From: Thalassospira sp. MCCC 1A01428
GTDB taxonomy: Bacteria; Pseudomonadota; Alphaproteobacteria; Rhodospirillales; Thalassospiraceae
Length of the DNA: 64,000 nt
Direction of reading: 5' to 3'
Assembly (NCBI RefSeq): GCF_002115825.1
Contig: NZ_JFJZ01000022.1
Coordinates: forward strand, 1-64,000
Below, piece after piece: positions 9,690 through 17,472 of the stretch. The notes under the pieces were generated by a model. It was not told the DNA's origin and made no database searches. It saw nothing but the letters and a program-made list of their open reading frames with translations. How positions within the stretch are numbered: the stretch's first letter is position 1; each line of letters opens with the position of its first letter. The position numbers and the translations under genes were made by a program.

Positions 9690-9882
9690 TTAACCTGTCA
9701 TTGGCCCGGGCATACCGGCACGCTCAAGCTTGCCTGAAATATTACCCCCTGCCCGCAGGCCACTGATTAATAATCGTAACCTGAGAGCCTCAACGGCAGA
9801 CATTGGGAGTAAAGCCCCGGATATCATCACGGCGAAAATATTGACCAAAACAGCGGTTTTGCGCGAACACTACATGTCTCAT
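9690..9882 (-). pseudogene. Possible decayed small exported-protein gene
   Basis: Downstream of operator-like site B the leader CGATAAATAGA-GGAAT-GAGACATG matches that of the oxidoreductase gene, including a ribosome-binding site and an ATG at 9882, but that frame gives only 30 residues. After a frame change the reading continues as KTAVLVNIFAVMISGALLP and further, resembling a signal peptide, to a TAA at 9690. The pattern fits a small secreted-protein gene broken by a frameshift. No recognisable family remains, so this is a tentative call. Confidence 0.3.
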
Positions 9883-9886
9883 TCCT

Positions 9887-9916
9887 CTATTTATCGAGAT
9901 ATTTCGATGTATTGAG
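9887..9916. promoter_or_regulatory. Operator-like site B, in the gap after the ArsR-family gene
   Basis: Contains CTATTTATCGAGATATTTCG and differs from site A (9567-9596) at about five of 30 positions. It faces leftward onto the decayed reading frame at 9690-9882, so it may be the remaining operator of a lost third member of the regulon. The 388-base gap 9555-9942 holds only sites A and B and that frame. Confidence 0.5.
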
Positions 9917-9942
9917 CCAAATTTAAAAGCCAAAACAGCCAG

Positions 9943-10245
9943 CTAGAGCTGCTGTTTCACAGCCTCTGCGAACTGACTAATCCCGTCCTCATCGCGCTTG
10001 TAATAGGTCCATCGCCCTCGCCGGGTTACTTTTACCAGCCCTGCCCTCTGAAGAAGTTCCAGATAACTGGACGTAGTGGACTGTGAAAGACCAATGCCTT
10101 CCTGAATGCTGCTTACGCAAACACCATCCACCGCAATATCGCCTTCATCCTGCGGCGGAAAATGCGCAGCAGGGTTCTTAAGGCCGTTCAAAATGGCGAC
10201 CCGGGTTGGATTGGCAAGAGCCTTGATGACGAGATGAATGTTCAT
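9943..10245 (-). CDS. ArsR-family winged-helix repressor
   Basis: A 100-aa helix-turn-helix protein: ALANPTRVAILNGL begins the DNA-binding domain, SQSTTSSYLELLQRAGLV is the recognition helix region, and RRGRWTYYKRDEDG is the beta wing. There is no CVC metal motif; the single cysteine (in VDGVCVSS) could allow thiol or electrophile sensing, which is inference. A degenerate copy of the local operator motif lies directly upstream at 10251-10275, suggesting self-repression. The oxidoreductase gene downstream is the likely target. Confidence 0.85.
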   Translation of the reverse strand: MNIHLVIKALANPTRVAILNGLKNPAAHFPPQDEGDIAVDGVCVSSIQEGIGLSQSTTSSYLELLQRAGLVKVTRRGRWTYYKRDEDGISQFAEAVKQQL

Positions 10246-10250
10246 GTCAT

Positions 10251-10275
10251 CTACATATCGGAATATCTAGATTTG
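10251..10275. promoter_or_regulatory. Operator-like site C, upstream of the arsR-like gene
   Basis: CTACATATCGGAATATCTAG shares the CTA, TATCG and ATAT blocks and their spacing with sites A and B. It lies 6-30 bases before the regulator start, where a bound repressor would block its own promoter. Confidence 0.4.
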
Positions 10276-10459
10276 TCAAGCAGGCAGACAACTGATTTTT
10301 AAACAGATGCATCTTGCCCCTACAGGGACAGCAAAAAACAACGATCAGTTTTGACTTAGGGGCAAACAACACCGCACCTATTGCCAAGCCGCCACCATCA
10401 TCTGAGAGGTCTTGCCCAGGCAAAACACTCAGACGGAACGACCATAGCAATATCGATAA

Positions 10460-10495
10460 CAAACAAAACACCCGCCTGAACTTATTCCAGGCGGG
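10460..10495 (-). terminator. Terminator of the cytochrome c peroxidase gene
   Basis: CCCGCCTG at 10471-10478 pairs with CAGGCGGG at 10488-10495. Read leftward the stem is followed by TGTTTTGTTTG. The rest of the gap between the arsR-like gene and the peroxidase stop shows nothing else recognisable. Confidence 0.75.
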
Positions 10496-10520
10496 GGCGT
10501 CAATGTATTGCAGTACCAAA

Positions 10521-11873
10521 TCAGTTTTGCGCGCTCTTTTCGGCTTTTGCCTGCTTCGCGGCTTCTTCCTGCGCCTTTAATAACGGTTCATACCGCTTGT
10601 CAGTCAGGGTTTTTAGAAACGCCACCAGCGCATTTTCACGACGGGTATCAAGGGCGTCACCCTTTTCAAGTTCAGTCAGTGAAATCGTGTCGGGGACTTC
10701 GGGTGCAGCCCACGGCTTTTTGGTTTCATTGTCGATCTGGGCGGCTTTGGACCGGCTGTTATATTTATTGTAAAATCGCACCACCGTTTTCAAATCATGA
10801 AATACACCGTTATGCATATAAGGCGCTGTCACCGCGACATTACGCAAGGACGGAACCTTGTATTTCCCCTTAAAGGACGGGTCGGTAATGGCCGGGTTAT
10901 CCAAAAGGCCGTTATCAACAAAATCGGGGTTACGACCATCAGCCTCGCGCTGGGCGCGGTTCTGGGGAACACCAATATTGTGATACTGATAATTGGTAAA
11001 GGTTTCGCCTTTTGCACCGGCGGCCTTTAACTGGTGGCACTCGTTACAATTTGTAAATTGCTGGGAAAAGAACAACACCCGGCCCAGTTCTTCGTTCGGG
11101 GTCATTTTATAATCGCCTTGCAGCCAGCGGTCATATTTGGAATCAAATGGCGCGAACTGGTCGGTCTTTTCAAAGGCCGCAATGGCCTGTGTCATTGCGG
11201 TAAACGCGGCGTCATCATCATCCCAGATATTTTGGTCAAACAGCACCTTGAATGCGTTTACATAATCCCGGTCTTCCTTCAGGCGCGAAACAACATCATG
11301 AGCGCCGCCCATGCCCATTTCAACCGGGTTTAACGGCGGGCCACCGGCCTGTGCGGCAAGGTCCTTGGCGCGGCCATCCCAAAACTGCCCCCCAACCGGG
11401 ACGCCGTCTTTGGTAATATGAAAATCGGGCGCCAGGCGTGCATAGGCCGCCATTGGCGCATTCCGATCACCAAAAGATGCCCCGTCATCGCCCATCGAAA
11501 ACGACCCGTTGGCAACCGTATCGCGCGGGTCGCGGAATGCCGTTTCCGGGTCGTGGCAGCTGGCACAGGCCTGACTGCGGTTTTTTGACAAATTGGTATC
11601 GAAATAAAGCGCTTCGCCCAGTTCGGACAAGGTTTTAAACGGCACCGACCCACCCGCCAGATGGGCATCACTGTTCGCGGTCCCCTGATCGTGCGGAACA
11701 ACCTTTGAAGTTTGCGATGTTTCAGCACTATCGGGCGCTGCATTTGCCGCCAGGACCGGCAAGGGCATCATCGCCAAAATAGACAAGGCCACACCGCAAC
11801 CAATGGCGCTGGTCATTATAAATGGCCGTAAAGCCAACAAAGATGGCTGATTTTTCAAAGCAGGACGATGCAT
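10521..11873 (-). CDS. Di-haem cytochrome c peroxidase (CcpA/MauG family)
   Basis: A periplasmic enzyme reducing hydrogen peroxide to water with electrons from small c-type cytochromes. The 450-aa protein has an N-terminal hydrophobic signal (about residues 12-43, ending LAANA) and two haem c motifs, CASCH at 103-107 and CNECH at 276-280. Total length is above the usual 320-370 aa of mature CcpA, partly from an N-terminal extension and a Lys/Ala-rich C terminus. I start at the ATG at 11873, which gives a compact signal peptide, though no clear ribosome-binding site precedes it. An FNR/FixK-type box lies 75-88 bases upstream, consistent with induction at low oxygen. Confidence 0.88.
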   Translation of the reverse strand: MHRPALKNQPSLLALRPFIMTSAIGCGVALSILAMMPLPVLAANAAPDSAETSQTSKVVPHDQGTANSDAHLAGGSVPFKTLSELGEALYFDTNLSKNRSQACASCHDPETAFRDPRDTVANGSFSMGDDGASFGDRNAPMAAYARLAPDFHITKDGVPVGGQFWDGRAKDLAAQAGGPPLNPVEMGMGGAHDVVSRLKEDRDYVNAFKVLFDQNIWDDDDAAFTAMTQAIAAFEKTDQFAPFDSKYDRWLQGDYKMTPNEELGRVLFFSQQFTNCNECHQLKAAGAKGETFTNYQYHNIGVPQNRAQREADGRNPDFVDNGLLDNPAITDPSFKGKYKVPSLRNVAVTAPYMHNGVFHDLKTVVRFYNKYNSRSKAAQIDNETKKPWAAPEVPDTISLTELEKGDALDTRRENALVAFLKTLTDKRYEPLLKAQEEAAKQAKAEKSAQN

Positions 11874-11947
11874 GGTGGGACTTTCAGGCGCTGTGTGACC
11901 GCAAATCATTCTGAATTGCTTTCTACAGTCCCTATCTGTGCCATTCC

Positions 11948-11961
11948 TTGACAAAGGTCAA
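11948..11961. promoter_or_regulatory. FNR/FixK-type box upstream of cytochrome c peroxidase
   Basis: TTGAC-AAAG-GTCAA is a perfect 5+5 inverted repeat with a 4-base spacer. It is the architecture of FNR, FnrL and FixK sites, whose FNR consensus is TTGAT-N4-ATCAA. Its position 75-88 bases before the peroxidase start suits activation. Cytochrome c peroxidases are often oxygen-regulated this way. Confidence 0.65.
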
Positions 11962-12041
11962 GACTCAACCGTTAAAAACAGCAAGAAACCCAAGGCCAAG
12001 ACCAAACCATCAGGCACAACACCGATACCATGGGACACAGC

Positions 12042-12944
12042 CTAAACAGTCACCGAACGGCGGCGACGACGCAGTAACGGCATAAGCTGCACACTTATAA
12101 TCGCCACCAAAATCAGCCCGCATCCGGCATATTCCATGGGCAACAGACGTTCACCCAAAAATATGGCCCCGGCAATGGCCGCAAAAACGGCTTCCGCACT
12201 CATGATAATCGCGGCATCGGCCGCTTCGGTATAATTTTGTGCGACACATTGCAGGGTAAAGGCCACCCCTGCCGACATGATACCGGCATATAGAATTTCA
12301 AACCCGGCACCATAAATGGATTGCAGGCTGAAATCCTCGGTGAAGGCCCCCATAACCATGCCCAACACACCGGTAACAAAAAACTGAACCGCCGCAACGC
12401 TAAGCGGCGCACGGGTTCGCTGTGCCATAATGCCAACAAGCACCACCTGACTGGCCCAGAAAAAGGCACTGCCAATAACCCAGAAATCACCACGGCCTAA
12501 CCCGGAAAGATCCCCGCCACTAAGCATATAGGTACCGATTACGCACAGCACCCCGCCGGGCCAAACTGCCCAATGCGGCACAATACGAAATACCAGCAAC
12601 GCCAGGATCGGCACCGTCGGCACGTAAAATGCGGTTAAAAATGCAGCATTGGTTACCGACGTATCCATAATGCCAATTTGTTGCAGGATGGATGCCAGAA
12701 ACATGGCAATGCCGGTTGCCAGCAAGCCCAGCTTATCGCGGGTGGAAAAACGATAACCGGCCAAATGCAGGCGTGAAACTTCGCGCAAGGCAAAGGGCAA
12801 CACGGCCACGGTGCCAAGCAAGAATCGCACACCGGTAAAATAGAACGGACCGATGCTATCCATGCTGGTTTGTTGCACAACAAAGGTCGTGCCCCAGATC
12901 AGGGCCACAAACAGGATAACGCCATTGGCTTGCCAGCGTGTCAT
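12042..12944 (-). CDS. EamA-family (drug/metabolite) transporter
   Basis: A 300-aa inner-membrane protein with about ten hydrophobic segments arranged as two EamA repeats (LFVALIWGTTFVVQQ at the N terminus; FWVIGSAFFWASQVVLV opening the second half) and a short Arg-rich cytoplasmic tail. These proteins mostly export small metabolites or amino acids; the substrate is unknown. It is a lone leftward gene. Confidence 0.85.
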   Translation of the reverse strand: MTRWQANGVILFVALIWGTTFVVQQTSMDSIGPFYFTGVRFLLGTVAVLPFALREVSRLHLAGYRFSTRDKLGLLATGIAMFLASILQQIGIMDTSVTNAAFLTAFYVPTVPILALLVFRIVPHWAVWPGGVLCVIGTYMLSGGDLSGLGRGDFWVIGSAFFWASQVVLVGIMAQRTRAPLSVAAVQFFVTGVLGMVMGAFTEDFSLQSIYGAGFEILYAGIMSAGVAFTLQCVAQNYTEAADAAIIMSAEAVFAAIAGAIFLGERLLPMEYAGCGLILVAIISVQLMPLLRRRRRSVTV

Positions 12945-13124
12945 GGTTTTGGTCCATCCCTAACGCGATCTGACGTCGCGATTTTAAAATTGTATAATAT
13001 ATAAATCCTCTTAGCGCAGCGGTCGCCGCGCTTCAAGAAATCTGTTTCATACATAAAAATTGCGATACCCGCCCTGCAGAACAGATATCGCAATGATTTG
13101 GTATAATGATCACAAACCGGTGCG

Positions 13125-13685
13125 TCAGTCTTCCGTATCAGGCAGGGAATCAATCGCATCGCCCGACGCAATACCGACACGATATTCTTCCGCCAGCCCG
13201 GCATAACGATCGGCTGACACCTTGAAAAATTCGATTTCTTCCTGGGTAAGTTCGCGAACCTTGCGCGCAGGGACACCGGCCCATAATTCGCCCGCCGGAA
13301 TGCGTTTACCCGGCGACAACAAGGCCCCGGCACCCAGCATCGCACCCTGTTCAATCACACAGCCATCCATTACAGTGGCCCCCATGCCGACAAAACTGCG
13401 GTCTTCCAGCGTGCAGGCATGAATGACCGCCGAATGACCAATGGTAACATCATCACCGATATAGGTGCCGAACTTGCCCTTGGCGACATGTACCATGGTC
13501 AGATCCTGGATATTGGTGCGCGCCCCGATGCGAATTTCATGCACATCCCCGCGAATCACACAACCAAACCAGATGCCGGTTTCCGGGCCGATTTCGACAT
13601 CACCAATGAGGGTCGCATTGGGGGCGATAAAGGCAGTATCAGCAATTTGTGGCACTGCATCGCGATATTTCAGGATTGTTGGCAT
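13125..13685 (-). CDS. Gamma-carbonic-anhydrase-like left-handed beta-helix protein
   Basis: A 186-aa hexapeptide-repeat protein of the gamma carbonic anhydrase/PaaY/YrdA group. Repeats run from residue 15 to about 140 (IAPNATLIGDVEIG, GIWFGCVIRGDV, TIGHSAVIHACTL), followed by a C-terminal helix. The three zinc histidines expected for the group are present: one in MVHVAKG and two in TIGHSAVIHA. It probably forms a trimer with zinc between subunits; whether it hydrates CO2 or hydrolyses thioesters cannot be told. No metabolic neighbour gives a hint. Confidence 0.85.
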   Translation of the reverse strand: MPTILKYRDAVPQIADTAFIAPNATLIGDVEIGPETGIWFGCVIRGDVHEIRIGARTNIQDLTMVHVAKGKFGTYIGDDVTIGHSAVIHACTLEDRSFVGMGATVMDGCVIEQGAMLGAGALLSPGKRIPAGELWAGVPARKVRELTQEEIEFFKVSADRYAGLAEEYRVGIASGDAIDSLPDTED

Positions 13686-13788
13686 AATATCTGTCGTCCC
13701 TGTCTCTTTACGGGAATGGTTTGGCGCAGCTTACCGCCTTCACCACGCCAAGGGAACATGCAGCATTGCCAAACCGGCCCGGCAAATT

Positions 13789-14661
13789 TTAACGGCTCGG
13801 CCTGGCGAACCGCTTGGCCCCAAAAACACAGGCAATCACCGCCATCGTGACCAGCACCATTGCCGGGTCTACGGTTTCCGATAAAACAACAGCAGCCAGC
13901 ACCATGCCAAAAAACGGCTGCAACAATTGCAGTTGGCCAACCGCCCCGATGCCACCCAGCGCCAACCCGCGATACCACAACAAAAATCCAACAAGGCTGC
14001 TAAAAACCGCGACATAGCCCAGCGACCACCACGACGCCCCATCAATGCCGTGCAAATCAGCGGGAAAGGTAAAAAACAACAAAACCAGCATCAGGGGCAA
14101 CGCAAATACCAGTGCCCAGCAAATCACCTGCCAGCCACCAATTTTACGCGACAAGGTTGCCCCTTCGGCATAGCCCAGACCGCACACAACAATAGCGGCC
14201 AGCATTAACAGGTCGCCCCGGATCGCCCCTTGCACCCCGTTACGCAAGGCATAACCACAAATAAGCGCACTGCCCAGAATACTAAACAGCCAGAACACCG
14301 GGTTTAAACGTTCGCCGCCGCGCAGCACCCCGAATATGGCTGTTGATAACGGTAACAGGCCAATAAACACCAGCGAATGAGCCGATGTGATAAATTGCAA
14401 CGCCAGTGCCGTTAACAGGGGAAAGCCGACAACAGTACCCAGCGAAACAATTAGCAATGACATATAATCGCGCCGTGATGGCAGCAATTGCCGTGTAACC
14501 AGCAACAGACAAAGTGCCACCCCCGCCGCCAAAACGGCCCGGGCCACGGTTAAAAACACCGGATCAAAACCGGTCATCGCCAGACGGGTGGCAGGCAAGG
14601 AACCACTAAAAATCAACATTCCCAAAAATCCGAATATCCAGCCCTGCGTTATGCGGCTCAT
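13789..14661 (-). CDS. EamA-family transporter, divergent from a MocR regulator
   Basis: A 290-aa inner-membrane protein with ten predicted hydrophobic segments in two EamA halves. I start at the ATG at 14661 because AGGAGGA precedes it at good spacing; the longer frame would run back into the shared operator. It is divergent from the MocR regulator, and the 114-base gap holds a perfect inverted repeat at 14725-14764. MocR/transporter pairs are common, and the regulator commonly controls the neighbouring gene. The substrate may be an amino acid or a vitamin-B6-related compound (inference). Confidence 0.85.
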   Translation of the reverse strand: MSRITQGWIFGFLGMLIFSGSLPATRLAMTGFDPVFLTVARAVLAAGVALCLLLVTRQLLPSRRDYMSLLIVSLGTVVGFPLLTALALQFITSAHSLVFIGLLPLSTAIFGVLRGGERLNPVFWLFSILGSALICGYALRNGVQGAIRGDLLMLAAIVVCGLGYAEGATLSRKIGGWQVICWALVFALPLMLVLLFFTFPADLHGIDGASWWSLGYVAVFSSLVGFLLWYRGLALGGIGAVGQLQLLQPFFGMVLAAVVLSETVDPAMVLVTMAVIACVFGAKRFARPSR

Positions 14662-14724
14662 CGCGACATCCTCCTGTCTGTAAACAGGAACAGCAATCGC
14701 TTGCCCAATGCATTTGCGCCAGAC

Positions 14725-14764
14725 ATAATACCAATACAATTTAACCAAACTGTATTGGTATTAT
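14725..14764. promoter_or_regulatory. Perfect 14-bp inverted repeat, probable MocR operator
   Basis: ATAATACCAATACA (14725-14738) and TGTATTGGTATTAT (14751-14764) are exact reverse complements separated by 12 bases. It lies in the divergent gap, ending 11 bases before the MocR ATG and starting 64 bases before the transporter ATG. Half-sites are 26 bases apart centre to centre, about 2.5 helical turns, which suits a dimeric regulator. Confidence 0.75.
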
Positions 14765-14775
14765 TGGAAGTACAG

Positions 14776-16200
14776 ATGACGATATCATCGCCCGTTGAGG
14801 ACCATAACAGCACACTTGTGGCTCAGGTTATGGCGCATATTAATGCCCGTATCGCACAACGCAGCCTGATGCCTGGCGCGCGCCTGCCATCAATTCGGCA
14901 ATGTGCGGATACAATGGGTGTTTCCAAATCTACCGTGGTCGATGCCTATGACCGATTGGTCGCCGACGGTAAAATTACATCCCGGCGGGGTTCCGGCTTT
15001 TTTGTCGCAGGCCATTTACCCCCCTTGTCGATTGCGCAACTGGCCCCCAAACTGGACCGGGCGATTGACCCGTTCTGGGTATCGCGCCAATCACTTAGCA
15101 CCGATGATAGCGTGTTAAAGCCTGGCTGTGGCTGGTTACCGCCAGACTGGATGCCACAGGATGCATTGCGCCGCGCCCTGCGTCAGATAGCCCGGGGCGA
15201 GCCTGGCAGCCTTACCGATTACGGTACTCCGCTAGGTTTACTGCCCCTGCGACAATTACTGGGGCGACGCATGGGCGATTACGGCATCCCCGCCCGACCG
15301 GATCAGATCATGCTAACGGAATCGGGCACACAGGCAATTGACCTGCTGTGCCGCATGTTGATTGAGCCAGGTGATACGGTTTTGGTAGATGACCCGTGTT
15401 ATTTCAATTTTCAGGCCTTGTTCCATGCCCATCGTGCAACAATTACAAGTGTCCCTTATCAAGCCGACGGCCCGGCGATGGATACGTTCGAAGAAACCAT
15501 CGCCCATCATCAACCCCGGCTGTATGTCACCAATTCGGGCCTGCATAATCCAACCGGGGCCAGCCTGTCGCCGGCCAAGGCACACAGAATTTTAAAGCTG
15601 TGTGAAAAACACGGCGTCACCATTATTGAAGATGATATTTTCGCCGATTTTGAAACAACCGCCGCCCCGCGCCTGGCCGCGTTTGACGGACTGGAAAATG
15701 TTGTCCATATCGGCAGTTTTTCCAAGACCCTTTCGGCGTCGGTGCGCTGTGGCTATATCGCCACCCGGGGCAACTGGATCGACAAGCTGGTGGATTTGAA
15801 AATCGCCACCAGTTTTGGTGGCGGCAATCTGTCATCTGAAATTGTGCTGGCAGTTTTACGTAATGGTTCTTATCGCAAACATATGGAACAGGTGCGCCAA
15901 AAACTGGCCCGCGCCATGACCGACGTTACCGCAAAATTCGGCCAATTGGGCATTACCCCGCTAACCCCGCCCACAGCGGGCATGTTTTTATGGGCACGCC
16001 TGCCAAATGATATGGATGCAACCGCGCTTGCCCATGCAGCCTTGCGCGAAAACATTATTCTGGCACCGGGTAATGTTTTCAGCCTGTCAAAAACAGCGGG
16101 CAATTTAATGCGGTTTAACGTTACCCAGTCGCAAGACCCACGGTTACTGGACTTCTTAAAAACCGGGATTTCAGAACAAAAACAAGCCACAACATGTTGA
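14776..16200 (+). CDS. MocR-type GntR/aminotransferase transcriptional regulator
   Basis: A 474-aa fusion. Residues about 10-80 are a GntR winged helix (PGARLPSIRQCADTMGVSKSTVVDAYDRL); residues about 105-470 are a fold-type I aminotransferase-like domain with the PLP lysine K317 in GSFSKTLS and NPTG in the middle. MocR proteins sense PLP adducts or amino-group ligands and normally regulate a nearby gene. The start at 14776 has GGAAG upstream and avoids overlap with the operator. The divergent EamA transporter is the probable target, and autoregulation is likely. Confidence 0.9.
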   Translation: MTISSPVEDHNSTLVAQVMAHINARIAQRSLMPGARLPSIRQCADTMGVSKSTVVDAYDRLVADGKITSRRGSGFFVAGHLPPLSIAQLAPKLDRAIDPFWVSRQSLSTDDSVLKPGCGWLPPDWMPQDALRRALRQIARGEPGSLTDYGTPLGLLPLRQLLGRRMGDYGIPARPDQIMLTESGTQAIDLLCRMLIEPGDTVLVDDPCYFNFQALFHAHRATITSVPYQADGPAMDTFEETIAHHQPRLYVTNSGLHNPTGASLSPAKAHRILKLCEKHGVTIIEDDIFADFETTAAPRLAAFDGLENVVHIGSFSKTLSASVRCGYIATRGNWIDKLVDLKIATSFGGGNLSSEIVLAVLRNGSYRKHMEQVRQKLARAMTDVTAKFGQLGITPLTPPTAGMFLWARLPNDMDATALAHAALRENIILAPGNVFSLSKTAGNLMRFNVTQSQDPRLLDFLKTGISEQKQATTC

Positions 16201-16207
16201 AAAATAA

Positions 16208-16242
16208 AAAGACGCGTTACCTGTTATGGGTAACGCGTCTTT
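16208..16242. terminator. Bidirectional terminator between the MocR gene and argC
   Basis: AAAGACGCGTTACC (16208-16221) pairs perfectly with GGTAACGCGTCTTT (16229-16242) over a 7-base loop. It sits between convergent genes and has A and T tracts on both sides. Confidence 0.85.
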
Positions 16243-16267
16243 GATTTGTCAGATTAGAAAGTACCGA

Positions 16268-17314
16268 TCAGGGAAATAACGGCTCGATCTCAAGCCCCAT
16301 GGTTTCGGGCAGGCCCATCATCACATTCATATTCTGAACCGCCTGACCAGACGCCCCCTTCACCAGATTGTCCTCAACCGCGACAATAATCACACGGCCT
16401 GGTACCCGGTCCCTGACGACACCAATCAATACATAGTTTGATCCGCGCACATGACGGGTTTGCGGTGTTGCACCAAAGGGCAAAACCCGCACAAACGGTT
16501 CATCCTCGTAACGTTTGGCAAGCACTTCGTGAATTTGCTCGGGCGTCACACCGTCAGCCATCTTCACATAGATGCTTTCCAGAATGCCCCGGCTCATCGG
16601 CATCAGGTGCGGGGAAAAGTTAATCACCACATCCTCGCCCGATGCCCATGCCAAACCCTGTTCAATTTCGGGCGCGTGGCGATGCCCGCCGGTACCATAG
16701 GCATGAATGCCTTCGGTCACCTCGGCATATAGAAGCCCTTCCTTGGGCGAACGGCCTGCACCGGTAGCACCGGATTTGGCATCAACGATCATGTCCTGCG
16801 CCAATACCAGTTTCTGTTCCAAAAGCGGCGTCAGGCTAAGCTGTACCGGGGTTGGATAACAGCCCGGGTTTGCAACAATCCGTGCCTTGGCAACTTTTTC
16901 GCGGTGCAGCTCGGTCAGGCCATAAACCACTTCTTTTTGCAATTCCTGGGCGGCATGTTCGGCCCCGTACCATTCCTTGTAGGTCGCGGCATCGAACAAA
17001 CGAAAATCGGCCGACAGATCGACAACCTTGATATGGCTTGGCAACCCGGCAATCACTTCCTGTGTCGTGCCATGCGGCAAGGCACAAAAAATGAAATCGA
17101 CACTGTCCCAGTCTGCTTCGTCAATCCGGATCATGGTGGGCAGATTCAAATGGGCAAGATGGGGAAATACCTCGCCAAACGGACGTCCGGCGCGTCGGTC
17201 GGCGGTCAACAATACAATTTCGGCAGCGTCGTGGTGCGCAAGAATGCGAACCAGTTCCGCGCCGGTGTATCCGCTGGCACCGAGAATTCCGACTTTAACC
17301 TTGACGTCGTTCAT
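16268..17314 (-). CDS. argC: N-acetyl-gamma-glutamyl-phosphate reductase
   Basis: Third step of arginine synthesis: NADPH reduction of N-acetylglutamyl phosphate to the semialdehyde. The 348-aa protein has the dinucleotide motif GASGYTGAE near residue 13, the LSADFRL segment, and the catalytic cysteine C152 in NPGCYPTPVQ. AAGGAG precedes the ATG. No other arg gene is adjacent in the window. Confidence 0.95.
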   Translation of the reverse strand: MNDVKVKVGILGASGYTGAELVRILAHHDAAEIVLLTADRRAGRPFGEVFPHLAHLNLPTMIRIDEADWDSVDFIFCALPHGTTQEVIAGLPSHIKVVDLSADFRLFDAATYKEWYGAEHAAQELQKEVVYGLTELHREKVAKARIVANPGCYPTPVQLSLTPLLEQKLVLAQDMIVDAKSGATGAGRSPKEGLLYAEVTEGIHAYGTGGHRHAPEIEQGLAWASGEDVVINFSPHLMPMSRGILESIYVKMADGVTPEQIHEVLAKRYEDEPFVRVLPFGATPQTRHVRGSNYVLIGVVRDRVPGRVIIVAVEDNLVKGASGQAVQNMNVMMGLPETMGLEIEPLFP

Positions 17315-17472
17315 TTCAAATCTTGCTCCTTACAGCATATATTCACGTTTGATTACGGGCGGATGTTGGCAAACATGCCCCCATGATGCAAGACATTCCG
17401 CTCCGCGATCACACAGCTTCGCCATGCAACTTCTGCATATACGCAGAACCACGTGCAGATGGCATAAAAATA

